DNA from: Nemophila menziesii
Lineage: Eukaryota > Streptophyta > Magnoliopsida > Boraginales > Hydrophyllaceae
Assembly (NCBI GenBank): GCA_029959085.1
Contig: JARWIR010000094.1
Coordinates: forward strand, 682,001 to 746,000
Length of the DNA stretch: 64,000 nt
Direction of reading: 5' to 3'
In this document: piece by piece, positions 10,666 through 22,258 of the stretch
Layout: each line of letters starts with the position of its first letter
Numbering within the stretch: the first letter of the stretch is position 1
Notes under the pieces: generated by a model
What the model was told of the DNA's origin: nothing
What the model saw: only the letters and a program-made list of their open reading frames with translations
Database searches by the model: none
Program-made: the position numbers and the translations under genes

Positions 10666-11668
10666 TTATATTACATTTTTATTATAATATAAAGACCGAC
10701 TTTATTTTTTAAATTGTGGTTATTATTTAATATTATGAAATTATATTAAGCGTATTTTACTCCTATTTGTTGATGTTAAGTATCCGTTATCAAGGGTAGT
10801 TCAGGAGTTTTATTTAGTGAAGGTTCTAAAATTCAAAAAAGCCTGGTATGGGAAAATTCTCTATATAGTCCGTGAGTTATATCCTTTTTTATGGCCTTTT
10901 AGTATCGCCTAGGGTGTGATAAAAGTATGATAATAAAATACGGATAAACGATGCACTGACAACCTAGACTAATCACGTTACTCACGTCATGTATCACATG
11001 TTGTATGCAAGTTTTAACGATAAGTCAGATGCAGTCTCAGGGACTTAGTGTGTTATACGAATCACGTCTCACCATTATTGAAATGTGGTTTAGCAATTGA
11101 TTTATTAAAACAACATTACTAATCATCAATATCTAATTTTGACAGAAAATATTATATTTAACTATTATAATTAATAACCTATATATTTAAAGCATGTTCC
11201 AATAATATAGCGAGTGTATCCATTTGATAAACCATCTAATTATAAAATTAAAGTATTTAAACAATTTTATCAACAAGTAATTTACAAAAATTTGAATTCA
11301 AATTCTTCACATAACTGATAGTTTACTATATATAATAAATATATTCAGCAAATAAAGAAATTAAAATCTTAATAAGCAAAGATGAAAAACATTTAAATCA
11401 AGTTTTACTAGTATTAATATCATTTTAAATATATATTAATTCAAATAAGGTAAAATATCAAAATTCAACAAATTATATAAGAAAAAAAAAACTAATTACA
11501 CCTCTTTGTATGAATAATAAATTATAAACCATAATTACTATATTTTTTTTGACTATGTTAACTATATAAAATATGTTTTAATAAAAAACGAATAACTCAA
11601 AATTTATTCAATTAACCAAAAGATAGAAAAATAAAATAATCTATATAAAATTGCCGCCTCTCCCTTCC

Positions 11669-11703
11669 TAACCCTAGCCTCCACATTTTCTTGTCTATAA
11701 ATA
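11669..11703 (+). promoter_or_regulatory. TAACCCTAG motif and TATA box, U3
   Basis: TAACCCTAG at 11669-11677 and TATAAATA at 11696-11703, 66 bp before the ATG at 11762. The preceding CTTCC extends the pyrimidine context, where U1 has CTTCA. Confidence 0.55.
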
Positions 11704-11761
11704 ACAAATTACACACACAAAAAAATCATCAAATTGTAATATTTTGTATCATTATTTTGTA

Positions 11762-12348
11762 ATGATTGATAGAATGTGTCCGTTCTCAAAGATGCTTCTT
11801 TCTCTGTCGATTTTTTTCATTTTCATGTCAAGTGTATTTTTCTTTTAGAGATCGTTACCCATTCCATTTCAATCAAATATTCTTTCACAGATTAATATTT
11901 TTATTAATTTTTTATAATCATGTCATTCTAATAGATGAGGGACATGTATAGTAAAATTAATGTGTCATGTCTGTAAAATAAAATGTTTAATGGTATTTAT
12001 GTATAAATTTCAGATAAGATAGAGACAAAAGAAGTGTTTAGTACCTTCCATGAAGAAGCATCTACTTGTGGACAAGCTAACATTTCACTTCGATTTAACG
12101 ATGATTTGAAAAGAAACAACACGGAGAAGATGAACATTAACACAGTGCTCAAATCAATAGCTTATTGCTTCTCCTTTATAATGAATTTACTCTCTTTCTG
12201 TACTTTGGATGTTTCTAAAGGCTGGTACTTGATTGATTTTGTATTGTTATTTTCAATATATTTTATCATAACCTTTATTGTGTGTACATTAATTTTAAAA
12301 TATCTCTATTTGAACTTGATTCAAATTATTTCATTTTTTATTTATTGA
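11762..12348 (+). CDS. Possible small hydrophobic/secreted peptide gene, U3 (reference model)
   Basis: Model join 11762-11831 and 12014-12348 gives 134 residues. Exon 1 encodes an N-terminus with a hydrophobic core (residues 11-22, MLLSLSIFFIFM) like a signal peptide or anchor. The intron of 182 bp is AT-rich, with donor TCAA|GTGTAT and acceptor AAATTTCAG|AT, and the phases agree. Residues 25-70 are polar (ETKEVFSTFHEEASTCGQ, then RFNDDLKRNNTEKMNI), with possible N-glycosylation at NIS and NNT. Residues 71-134 are hydrophobic and very AT-rich; they may be translated 3' UTR-like sequence, so the true C-terminus is unsure. The polar part is open in all thirteen units. I know no family with this pattern; a non-coding transcript is the main alternative. 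Confidence 0.38.
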
Positions 12349-13236
12349 AATTATTATGTTGAAATTTTAGTTATATATTCATGGCTATCAGTAGTTTAAT
12401 ATGGAAAAAAAATTACAAAAAAATTAAAGCTGGACATATTTCTAGCAAAATTTTATAGTCCTTGACATTTGCCTGTTGTAATTGTTCCTAATTTTTCAAT
12501 TATGATGTTTAAGTTCTGTATTTCAAGTTTGTGATAAGTTTGTCATTTTTTTGTTTTTTCATTATATTATACATGTCATCCTCTTATGACAGAACAGGAG
12601 AACAGGAGGACTGTATAGTTATTTATTAAAATAAATAATCACATAAAATTAACATTAATAATTTAAATGCAAATAAAAAAAGATTTTACATTGTAAGAAA
12701 ATCGTAAAATGAGTGAGTAAAGTGTGTCATTTACAAGATAAAGGGCTAAGTGTTAAAAAGTGAATCTTTGCTTCAAGCCAATCTCTTTTTCTTTCCTTGC
12801 GTAATTAGGGTAGTTTAGGGGACCATGCCCCACCCGAGTTTTGATATTTCATTTTGATCGCTAAAGTTTAATTTTATAAAAAACAATTTTTGATATCTTG
12901 GTTTTCAGAACATTTACTTGGTCCCCCATATTTTAGAGTTAAATCTTAAAGTATTAATTTATTTTTTTCTATATAAACTCTTATTGTTTATATAATTTAA
13001 TATAATTTGTATTATTTTCATTCAATACTTCTTGCATAATTATGATTTAATATAAATACACTACAGGGCACATTAAAATTTTAACAGGTTACAATTCCAA
13101 TTACTCTTTTACCCGTTTTTGTTTTTATTTCTGATATATATTTATTTGATCAAAAATATTTTAAATTCTAATAAATTTTCGTTCTCTCTCATATCTCTAA
13201 CCTCCCCTTTCTCGCACGTGAAAACCAGGTCTTGCC

Positions 13237-13674
13237 ATGAGCTTCTGTGAGACGATAGCATAATACTGGTTTCAAACACAAGGTATATTTGATTACAAAC
13301 TTTATTATCCCATTTCTATATAACTTATGCTGATGATACGTATTGTTTAGTCAAATGTGCGAGCTTATTATCAAACTTTTCTTGATGATAAAAATCAAAT
13401 ATCAGTTGATAAGAAGATCAAGGGTTATGGTCCATTGCTAAAAGACAAGGAAGTGATATTATGAATACGTAGGGCATCAGATTCTAATTCAAGAGATTCG
13501 GTGGGATGTAGACGATTTTGGAAGTGACGTGATGAAGGATTTAGAGAACAACTTTCTTGGGAGGCTCCTGGAATGTTAATAGAACAAGAAACAAGAATAT
13601 GAGGACAGTGCATACAAAATACCGCATCTTGGCTTTAGAAAATTATTGAGTTGCTTTGTTTTGTCAATTTTTGA
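13237..13674 (+). pseudogene. Decayed coding-like block, U4 copy
   Basis: ATG at 13237, second codons AGC TTC TGT. Same seven in-frame stops as U1. GACGTGATG at 13527 puts Arg rather than a Trp-derived residue after the FWK stop. The minus-strand frame at 13613-13425 is open. Confidence 0.3.
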
Positions 13675-14537
13675 ACTCCTAGTCTAATGTTTTAGTTGCT
13701 TTGTTTTGTCAATTTTTGTACTGCTAATTTTTGTAATGCTAGTCTTTTCTAATAATCATTAGTATTTTTGTAATAATTAGTAGTAATTTCAATTCAATTT
13801 CTTTTCTTTTTGTTATTTCCCTTATTTGAACGTAGTCGTCAAGCTAAATTCCAAAAACTCAATGAATTTTCTCGATACTCGAAAAAGTTATTGTACGTAC
13901 TAAGCATACAATCATACTCAGTACGAGGATACTCAGTCTAGTAACTCAATAAAAAAATTTAAACACTTAGTAACTTTTTCCGTTACTGAGCACTTTTTCC
14001 TATAATCAGTATCTTTTTCCATACTCAATACTCCATACCGGTAACGTTTTTCACACTCGGAACGCCATACTCAGAACTTTTTCAGGCGGTGGTCGGCGAT
14101 GGTTGGTTGTTGTGGTCGGTGCTGAAAATTCTTGATAGTTAATGAAGGAGGAGAGAGAAAAAAGGATATAGAAGGAGAGAGATTAATGGTAATAGAAGAG
14201 AAAAAAGAATGAGAGGGTTCATTTGTGGCACCAAGATAGTCTCTAAGACCGAATTCACCCTACGATTTTTAGGACCAAAATTATAATTATGTTTTAATTT
14301 CTTTGTAGTTTTATATAATAAAATACAAATTTTTATATGTAATTTCATCAGAGACAAGACATTGGATCTTGGGTCGTTTAACTTCACATGCTCTATCAAA
14401 CTTTTTAAATTTATTTTATCGCGTTATAATTTATTTTATTTGTATATTTTTTTAAATTTTAAAATATAGATTATGTTGTATAATATAGGGAATTATAACT
14501 TGATTCATTTATATGAATTTAATATACAAACAACTTA

Positions 14538-14745
14538 GGGCCCATTGGAAATGTTTATTTTAGAGTAAAAAAACGCTTCTAGAATAAAAATTTAAATTTG
14601 AAAAAATTATTTTAAATCTAAAATCACTTTAAGTGTTTTTTTAAGAAGCACCAACTCATAAAGTGATTTTAAGAGTTTAAAACACTTTAAATGTTCGTGA
14701 AGCACTTTTAAGTACTTTTTTAAAAAAGCATTTCCAAACAATAAC
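14538..14745 (+). mobile_element. MITE, U4 copy
   Basis: 208 bp. The left end is CCCATTGGAAATG, one T short of the other families and with G-to-A. This c-type mark is shared by U5, U7 and U8. Confidence 0.7.
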
Positions 14746-15662
14746 TTATATTACATTTTTATTATAATATAGAGACCGACTTTATTTTTTAAATCGTGGT
14801 TATTATTTAATATTATGAAATTATATTAAGCGTATTTTACTCCTATTTGTTGATGTTAACACTACTAAAAATTAAAGTATTTGTGGCAATTTTTAAGGTC
14901 AAAGACGGGAGTTTAAAAGTGTATTGATAGGCTGCGATCAGCTTATTGCCGCGAAAAATGCCGCCTATAAAGCTGACGCCTATGCAAAGATGGCATATAG
15001 AAGACTGCCGCTAATTCAACCTCGCATTGACGGCAATATTCTCGAAACTGCCGTCTATGTATATTTGTATTATAGGCTTTATATTTTATATATTAATTAA
15101 ATTAAAAATAGTAACATTTGATATAGATGGCAATTAGACTACCGTGTATTAAAAATTATACTTCAATATATGTTTATATATATATATATATTTAATTAAA
15201 AATAATATTTAACATAAACTGAAAGTTAAATCAATATAACAAGAAGTCAAGTCAAAGTATATTTCATTCGGATAAAAAGTAGAAAAATCATTTTCTACGT
15301 TTAACTAAACTAAAAGTCATAAAATAAAAAGTACAAAATCCTACAAATTATCTCGTTATCATCTACAACAAACACCGAAACTATAGACATTGCTTTGTAA
15401 GTTTGGTTCCATTTCTGCTGCGCAATGTGTCTCATTCAAGAAAGCGAAATTTGATACTTTTATGCGTAATCTTCAGTTACACGCACTGTTGATGATGAAT
15501 TTAAGTTTCGATGGATTCCGAGGTGTTAATTGATGCATGTGTCCAAGGCAATATGACTTTCACATAGCTATCTTCATTCTCGTTGCCGAATCTAAATGCT
15601 CCGATTCTTTAACTGTGTCATATAAAATATGGGTAAATAAACATTTTTAATAATTCCTTATA

Positions 15663-15854
15663 TTGTACATAGAAGTAAAAAGTAGTTTAAACACTTACTG
15701 TGAAGCTTTCTCAAAGAGCTTGGGTACTCCTGTAGATTACACTTTGTTCACGAAAGAATGGGAAACAACTCTTTTGAATCAGGCATATGCCAACTGTCAA
15801 TGGAAATATTATGGCAGACCACGTTACTCATTCTATAATTTTAAGCAACTATAA
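15663..15854 (+). pseudogene. 63-codon open stretch inside CACTA (U4), possible captured exon
   Basis: Open frame from 15663 to the TAA at 15854. It has no ATG: the first codon is TTG, and TTGTACATAG just upstream resembles a splice acceptor, so it would be an internal or last exon rather than a start. The residues are mixed and protein-like (TLFTKEWETTLLNQAYANC, then WKYYGRPRYSFYNF), and the DNA is less AT-rich than its surroundings. CACTA elements are known to carry host gene fragments, which is one explanation; a remnant of the transposase gene is another. No family recognised. Confidence 0.35.
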
Positions 15855-16965
15855 GAAAAGGAAAGGAATATATACTTATTTAAGAGCATAGAGTACCCCA
15901 ACCAATATATATCCGTCATTTTTTACACATTTATCATCATACATGAATTTCAGGTAAAAAAATCATACACTTATCTCTAGACTCATTCTCTTCAGTAGGT
16001 GAAGTCACCACCAAATACGAAGTCTACTTTCCCTTCTCTTATTCGAATAGATTTTATGTACATCTACTATCACTTCACTTCTCACAATTATTTTCCTTTC
16101 ATTCCAAAATCTAACTTTATTATTATTCTTAGCTTTATAATTCACACAGCCGTGTCACATGAAAGTTAAATAAATTGTGAAATAATTATCTTATCAACCT
16201 ATTTTTCAGTTTTTACATCTTATCCTAATGATGTAATAGGATTTACACTTTTAGATATATATCACTTTATTTTCCTAGATATGCAGATCAAGTTTAGATC
16301 TAACAACAAGAGAACTATCATGTTTGAACAAAAGAATCAAGAGAACAATTTTTCAAAAAACAACCTACTGGAACCATTTGCAAACACAAGATACATCATA
16401 TATATAAAAATTGGTGTATTAAATAAAATTTGTTTGGAGAATTAAAGCTAACATGTTCAAGAACAGTAAAATCTCGATTCTGTTTCTGCAAATACAAATC
16501 CTAATTAAACCGATGTTCATTACCACCATAAGCAACTGTAACATCTATCAATTTTTATCAACAATTGATTGTAATATTTAGATGATCAGGCTTGAATGCT
16601 TCTGAGTAACAAATGAGAATCTGGCTCACTTTAGGAAAAATAAGTGTTTCTGAGATTTTCTGCCAAAAAATCTGGAGAATGGCTTCAAAGAGAGCCACCA
16701 GAATCCAATCTTTATTCATAAGATAGCAAAACAAGGAAATCTAATTTTTTAAGAGGCATAACTACAAACACTTTGATTACATTATACAATTTGTTATATA
16801 TCACAAATTAAATAGTTATATATCATGCATTTTATGATTAATTGTTCAAAAAAATATTATATTCACCAATTTAATCAACAACAACCACAAACAAAATCCA
16901 AAATTGAATGATTCTATGAAAACCCATAGACTACTCTATGAAAGTGGAGAAACAATTTAACATAC

Positions 16966-17092
16966 CTTGAAATAGTGATAAGTTATGTGAAAGAATTTGA
17001 CGAGCCCCGTTATCCTTGTCGTCTTTACTAGATCAGATCCAATCTTTGCAACAATCAAAGTAAGCCGAGGAGCCGAGGAGCCGAGACGCCAT
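16966..17092 (-). pseudogene. Possible first exon inside CACTA, minus strand (U4)
   Basis: On the minus strand ATG at 17092 opens a GC-rich run MASRLLGSSAYFDCCKDWI, then TGA (17035-17033). The DNA continues to TCAAG|GTATGT at 16966/16965, a near-ideal plant splice donor. The serine/leucine stretch comes from a short direct repeat AGCCGAGG (17063-17086). Some 195 bp upstream lies GGCGGGAA (17287-17294), an E2F-like site in the reverse sense. Together these look like the 5' end of a gene, either captured from the host or left from the element's own transposase leader. The early stop means this exon alone makes only 19 residues. Confidence 0.3.
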
Positions 17093-19274
17093 ATGTAGAT
17101 CGATCGTCCTAGATAGAAAAAATGAGTTTAACCTTGATAGAATACTTTTCCAGATTCAAGCGCTAATCAATCAATAGAAAAAGGTATGATCGTGAGAAGC
17201 AAGCCGAATGGTTTTTATTCAGAGAAACGAGTCTCCATTTTTTTTTGGTTTAGAAAGAATTTTGGATTAAGAAAAATATCTAACTAGGCGGGAACTAAAA
17301 AGTGAAATGAAAAATAGGGTGGGAAGAATATCAAAAAAAACTTTCTTATCAACTATTTTATGAAACTTTTTTTTTATATGATATCTATTAATTATTGTGA
17401 TTACTCATATTTATACATATAATAAAGATATTAAAATTTATCTAATATATATAAATTACTTACATATATATTTAACTAGAATTTTATAATAAAAAGTTTA
17501 TCTAATTACTTAATAAAAATATATTTATTGATAGCTTAATCTATTGAATAAAATAAAATAATCTACTATTTAATAAATAAATTTTTACAAAAAATGCAAG
17601 TTTTTTGTTTTTACAGTGGTTGGTTTTTTTGATCAAATGAGCCGTCTTTACTCTACCCAATTAACATCAATTGGATGAACGGCCACCTATATAAAAGTAC
17701 CCTCGTATAATAGGTTGGAGTTATTTAAAACTACCGCCAATTAAGTGACGTCAATAGGTGAATTTTTAGTAGTGTAAGTATCCGTTATCAAGGGTAGTTT
17801 AGGAGTTTTATTTAGTGAAGGTTCTAAAATTCAAAAAAGCCTGGTATGGGAAAATTCTCTATATAGTCCGTGAGTTATATCTTTTTTTATGGCCTTTTAG
17901 TATCGCCTAGGGTGTGATAAAAATATGATAATAAAATACGGATAAACGATGCACTAACAACCTAGACTAATCACGTTACTCACGTCATGTATCACATGTT
18001 GTATGCAAGTTTTAACGATAAGTCAGATGCAGTCTCAAGGACTTAGTGTGTTATACGAATCACTTTAAGTGTTTTTTTAAGAAGCACCATCTCATAAAGT
18101 GATTTTAAGAGTTTAAAACACTTTAAAAGTTCGTGAAGCACTTTTAAGTACTTTTTTAAAAAAGCATTTCCAAACAATAACTTATATTACATTTTTATTA
18201 TAATATAGAGACCGACTTTATTTTTTAAATCGTAGTTATTATTTAATATTATGAAATTATATTAAGCGTATACTCCTATTTGTTGATGTTAAGTATCCGT
18301 TATCAAGGGTAGTTTAGGAGTTTTATTTAGTGAAGGTTCTAAAATTCTAAAAAGCCTGGTATGGGAAAATTCTCTATATAGTCTGTGAGTTATACCCCTT
18401 TTTATGGCCTTTTAGTATCGCCTAGGGTGTGATTAAAATATGATAATAAAATACGGATAAACGATGCACTAACAACCTAGACTAATCACGTTACTCACGT
18501 CATGTATCACATGTTGTATGCAAGTTTTAACGATAAGTCAGATGCAGTCTCAGGGACTTAGTGTGTTATACGAATCACGTCTCACCATTATTGAAATGTG
18601 GTTTAGCAATTGATTTATTAAAACAACATTACTAATCATCAATATCTAATTTTGACAGAAAATATTATATTTAACTATTATAATTAATAACCTATATATT
18701 TAAAGCATGTTCCAATAATATAGCGAGTGTATCCATTTGATAAACCATCTAATTATAAAATTAAAGTATTTAAACAATTTTATCAACAAGTAATTTACAA
18801 AAATTTGAATTCAAATTCTTCACATAACTGATAGTTTACTATATATAATAAATATATTCAGCAAATAAAGAAATTAAAATCTTAATAAGCAAAGATGAAA
18901 AACATTTAAATCAAGTTTTACTAGTATTAATATCATTTTAAATATATATTAATTCAAATAAGGTAAAATATCAAAATTCAACAAATTATATAAGAAAAAA
19001 AAAACTAATTACACCTCTTTGTATGAATAATAAATTATAAACCATAATTACTATATTTTTTTTGACTATGTTAACTATATAAAATATGTTTTAATAAAAA
19101 ACGAATAACTCAAAATTTATTCAATTAACCAAAAGATAGAAAAATAAAATAATCTATATAAAATTGCCGCCTCTCCCTTCCTAACCCTAGCCTCCACATT
19201 TTCTTGTCTATAAATAACAAATTACACACACAAAAAAATCATCAAATTGTAATATTTTGTATCATTATTTTGTA

Positions 19275-19861
19275 ATGATTGATAGAATGTGTCCGTTCTC
19301 AAAGATGCTTCTTTCTCTGTCGATTTTTTTCATTTTCATGTCAAGTGTATTTTTCTTTTAGAGATCGTTACCCATTCCATTTCAATCAAATATTCTTTCA
19401 CAGATTAATATTTTTATTAATTTTTTATAATCATGTCATTCTAATAGATGAGGGACATGTATAGTAAAATTAATGTGTCATGTCTGTAAAATAAAATGTT
19501 TAATGGTATTTATGTATAAATTTCAGATAAGATAGAGACAAAAGAAGTGTTTAGTACCTTCCATGAAGAAGCATCTACTTGTGGACAAGCTAACATTTCA
19601 CTTCGATTTAACGATGATTTGAAAAGAAACAACACGGAGAAGATGAACATTAACACAGTGCTCAAATCAATAGCTTATTGCTTCTCCTTTATAATGAATT
19701 TACTCTCTTTCTGTACTTTGGATGTTTCTAAAGGCTGGTACTTGATTGATTTTGTATTGTTATTTTCAATATATTTTATCATAACCTTTATTGTGTGTAC
19801 ATTAATTTTAAAATATCTCTATTTGAACTTGATTCAAATTATTTCATTTTTTATTTATTGA
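19275..19861 (+). CDS. Possible small peptide gene, U4
   Basis: Join 19275-19344 and 19527-19861, TATA box 19209-19216. Predicted protein the same as U3, including DLKRNN and LKYLY. Confidence 0.38.
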
Positions 19862-20749
19862 AATTATTATGTTGAAATTTTAGTTATATATTCATGGCTA
19901 TCAGTAGTTTAATATGGAAAAAAAATTACAAAAAAATTAAAGCTGGACATATTTCTAGCAAAATTTTATAGTCCTTGACATTTTCCTGTTGTAATTGTTC
20001 CTAATTTTTCAATTATGATGTTTAAGTTCTGTATTTCAAGTTTGTGATAAGTTTGTCATTTTTTTGTTTTTTCATTATATTATACATGTCATCCTCTTAT
20101 GACAGAACAGGAGAACAGGAGGACTGTATAGTTATTTATTAAAATAAATAATCACATAAAATTAACATTAATAATTTAAATGCAAATAAAAAAAGATTTT
20201 ACATTGTAAGAAAATCGTAAAATGAGTGAGTAAAGTGTGTCATTTACAAGATAAAGGGCTAAGTGTTAAAAAGTGAATCTTTGCTTCAAGCCAATCTCTT
20301 TTTCTTTCCTTGCGTAATTAGGGTAGTTTAGGGGACCATGCCCCACCCGAGTTTTGATATTTCATTTTGATCGCTAAAGTTTAATTTTATAAAAAACAAT
20401 TTTTGATATCTTGGTTTTCAGAACATTTACTTGGTCCCCCATATTTTAGAGTTAAATCTTAAAGTATTAATTTATTTTTTTCTATATAAACTCTTATTGT
20501 TTATATAATTTAATATAATTTGTATTATTTTCATTCAATACTTCTTGCATAATTATGATTTAATATAAATACACTACAGGGCACATTAAAATTTTAACAG
20601 GTTACAATTCCAATTACTCTTTTACCCGTTTTTGTTTTTATTTCTGATATATATTTATTTGATCAAAAATATTTTAAATTCTAATAAATTTTCGTTCTCT
20701 CTCATATCTCTAACCTCCCCTTTCTCGCACGTGAAAACCAGGTCTTGCC

Positions 20750-21187
20750 ATGAGCTTCTGTGAGACGATAGCATAATACTGGTTTCAAACACAAGGTATA
20801 TTTGATTACAAACTTTATTATCCCATTTCTATATAACTTATGCTGATGATACGTATTGTTTAGTCAAATGTGCGAGCTTATTATCAAACTTTTCTTGATG
20901 ATAAAAATCAAATATCAGTTGATAAGAAGATCAAGGGTTATGGTCCATTGCTAAAAGACAAGGAAGTGATATTATGAATACGTAGGGCATCAGATTCTAA
21001 TTCAAGAGATTCGGTGGGATGTAGACGATTTTGGAAGTGACGTGATGAAGGATTTAGAGAACAACTTTCTTGGGAGGCTCCTGGAATGTTAATAGAACAA
21101 GAAACAAGAATATGAGGACAGTGCATACAAAATACCGCATCTTGGCTTTAGAAAATTATTGAGTTGCTTTGTTTTGTCAATTTTTGA
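20750..21187 (+). pseudogene. Decayed coding-like block, U5 copy
   Basis: Same as the U4 copy in every diagnostic base I compared, which supports a c-type origin for the first half of U5. The minus-strand frame at 21126-20938 is open. Confidence 0.3.
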
Positions 21188-22050
21188 ACTCCTAGTCTAA
21201 TGTTTTAGTTGCTTTGTTTTGTCAATTTTTGTACTGCTAATTTTTGTAATGCTAGTCTTTTCTAATAATCATTAGTATTTTTGTAATAATTAGTAGTAAT
21301 TTCAATTCAATTTCTTTTCTTTTTGTTATTTCCCTTATTTGAACGTAGTCGTCAAGCTAAATTCCAAAAACTCAATGAATTTTCTCGATACTCGAAAAAG
21401 TTATTGTACGTACTAAGCATACAATCATACTCAGTACGAGGATACTCAGTCTAGTAACTCAATAAAAAAATTTAAACACTTAGTAACTTTTTCCGTTACT
21501 GAGCACTTTTTCCTATAATCAGTATCTTTTTCCATACTCAATACTCCATACCGGTAACGTTTTTCACACTCGGAACGCCATACTCAGAACTTTTTCAGGC
21601 GGTGGTCGGCGATGGTTGGTTGTTGTGGTCGGTGCTGAAAATTCTTGATAGTTAATGAAGGAGGAGAGAGAAAAAAGGATATAGAAGGAGAGAGATTAAT
21701 GGTAATAGAAGAGAAAAAAGAATGAGAGGGTTCATTTGTGGCACCAAGATAGTCTCTAAGACCGAATTCACCCTACGATTTTTAGGACCAAAATTATAAT
21801 TATGTTTTAATTTCTTTGTAGTTTTATATAATAAAATACAAATTTTTATATGTAATTTCATCAGAGACAAGACATTGGATCTTGGGTCGTTTAACTTCAC
21901 ATGCTCTATCAAACTTTTTAAATTTATTTTATCGCGTTATAATTTATTTTATTTGTATATTTTTTTAAATTTTAAAATATAGATTATGTTGTATAATATA
22001 GGGAATTATAACTTGATTCATTTATATGAATTTAATATACAAACAACTTA

Positions 22051-22258
22051 GGGCCCATTGGAAATGTTTATTTTAGAGTAAAAAAACGCTTCTAGAATAA
22101 AAATTTAAATTTGAAAAAATTATTTTAAATCTAAAATCACTTTAAGTGTTTTTTTAAGAAGCACCAACTCATAAAGTGATTTTAAGAGTTTAAAACACTT
22201 TAAATGTTCGTGAAGCACTTTTAAGTACTTTTTTAAAAAAGCATTTCCAAACAATAAC
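22051..22258 (+). mobile_element. MITE, U5 copy
   Basis: Carries the c-type left end (CCCATTGGAAATG), which helps place the U5 crossover downstream of the MITE. Confidence 0.7.

Larger units (their letters stand above)
9188..13244 (+). repeat. Tandem unit U3 (b-type, no internal duplication)
   Basis: Short form of about 4,057 bp: the 518-bp segment is single. A 22-bp deletion near 9317 joins TATCAAA directly to AATATCAG in the decayed coding block. U6 shares this deletion and no other unit has it. Confidence 0.95.
14860..17774 (+). mobile_element. Non-autonomous CACTA (En/Spm-type) transposon, U4
   Basis: 2,915-bp element. Left end CACTACTAAAAATT, right end AATTTTTAGTAGTG: 14-bp perfect terminal inverted repeats. 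TAA is duplicated on both sides (14857-14859, 17775-17777), the 3-bp target duplication typical of CACTA elements; the uninserted sequence GATGTTAAGTATCC occurs in other units. Both subterminal regions are rich in GCCG/CGGC words (TATTGCCGC, ATGCCGCC, ACTGCCGTC, GAGCCGTC), as where CACTA transposase proteins bind. At 2.9 kb with no long transposase frame it cannot be autonomous. The interior holds possible exon fragments (15663-15854 plus, 17092-16966 minus), a (TA)n run at 15175-15190 and AT-rich DNA. Confidence 0.92.
14624..18574 (+). repeat. 518-bp internal duplication split by CACTA, U4
   Basis: Copy 1 spans 14624-18059 including the transposon and its extra TAA, leaving 518 bp when these are removed. 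Copy 2 is 18060-18574, 3 bp short (GCGTATACTCC for GCGTATTTTACTCC). The insertion therefore came after the duplication. Confidence 0.92.
13245..20757 (+). repeat. Tandem unit U4 (c-type, carries CACTA insertion)
   Basis: 7,513-bp unit. It has the 518-bp internal duplication, and copy 1 of that duplication is split by a 2,915-bp CACTA element at 14860-17774. Removing the element and one TAA target copy leaves about 4,595 bp, the same size as U1 and U2. Confidence 0.95.

Noticed and set aside
11762..11951. 61-codon frame through exon 1 and intron in c/b units
   Set aside because: Starts at a TTG within the promoter-proximal exon in another frame; it is a shadow of exon 1 followed by intron sequence.
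15175..15190. (TA)n run as a functional element
   Set aside because: Short simple repeat common in AT-rich plant DNA.
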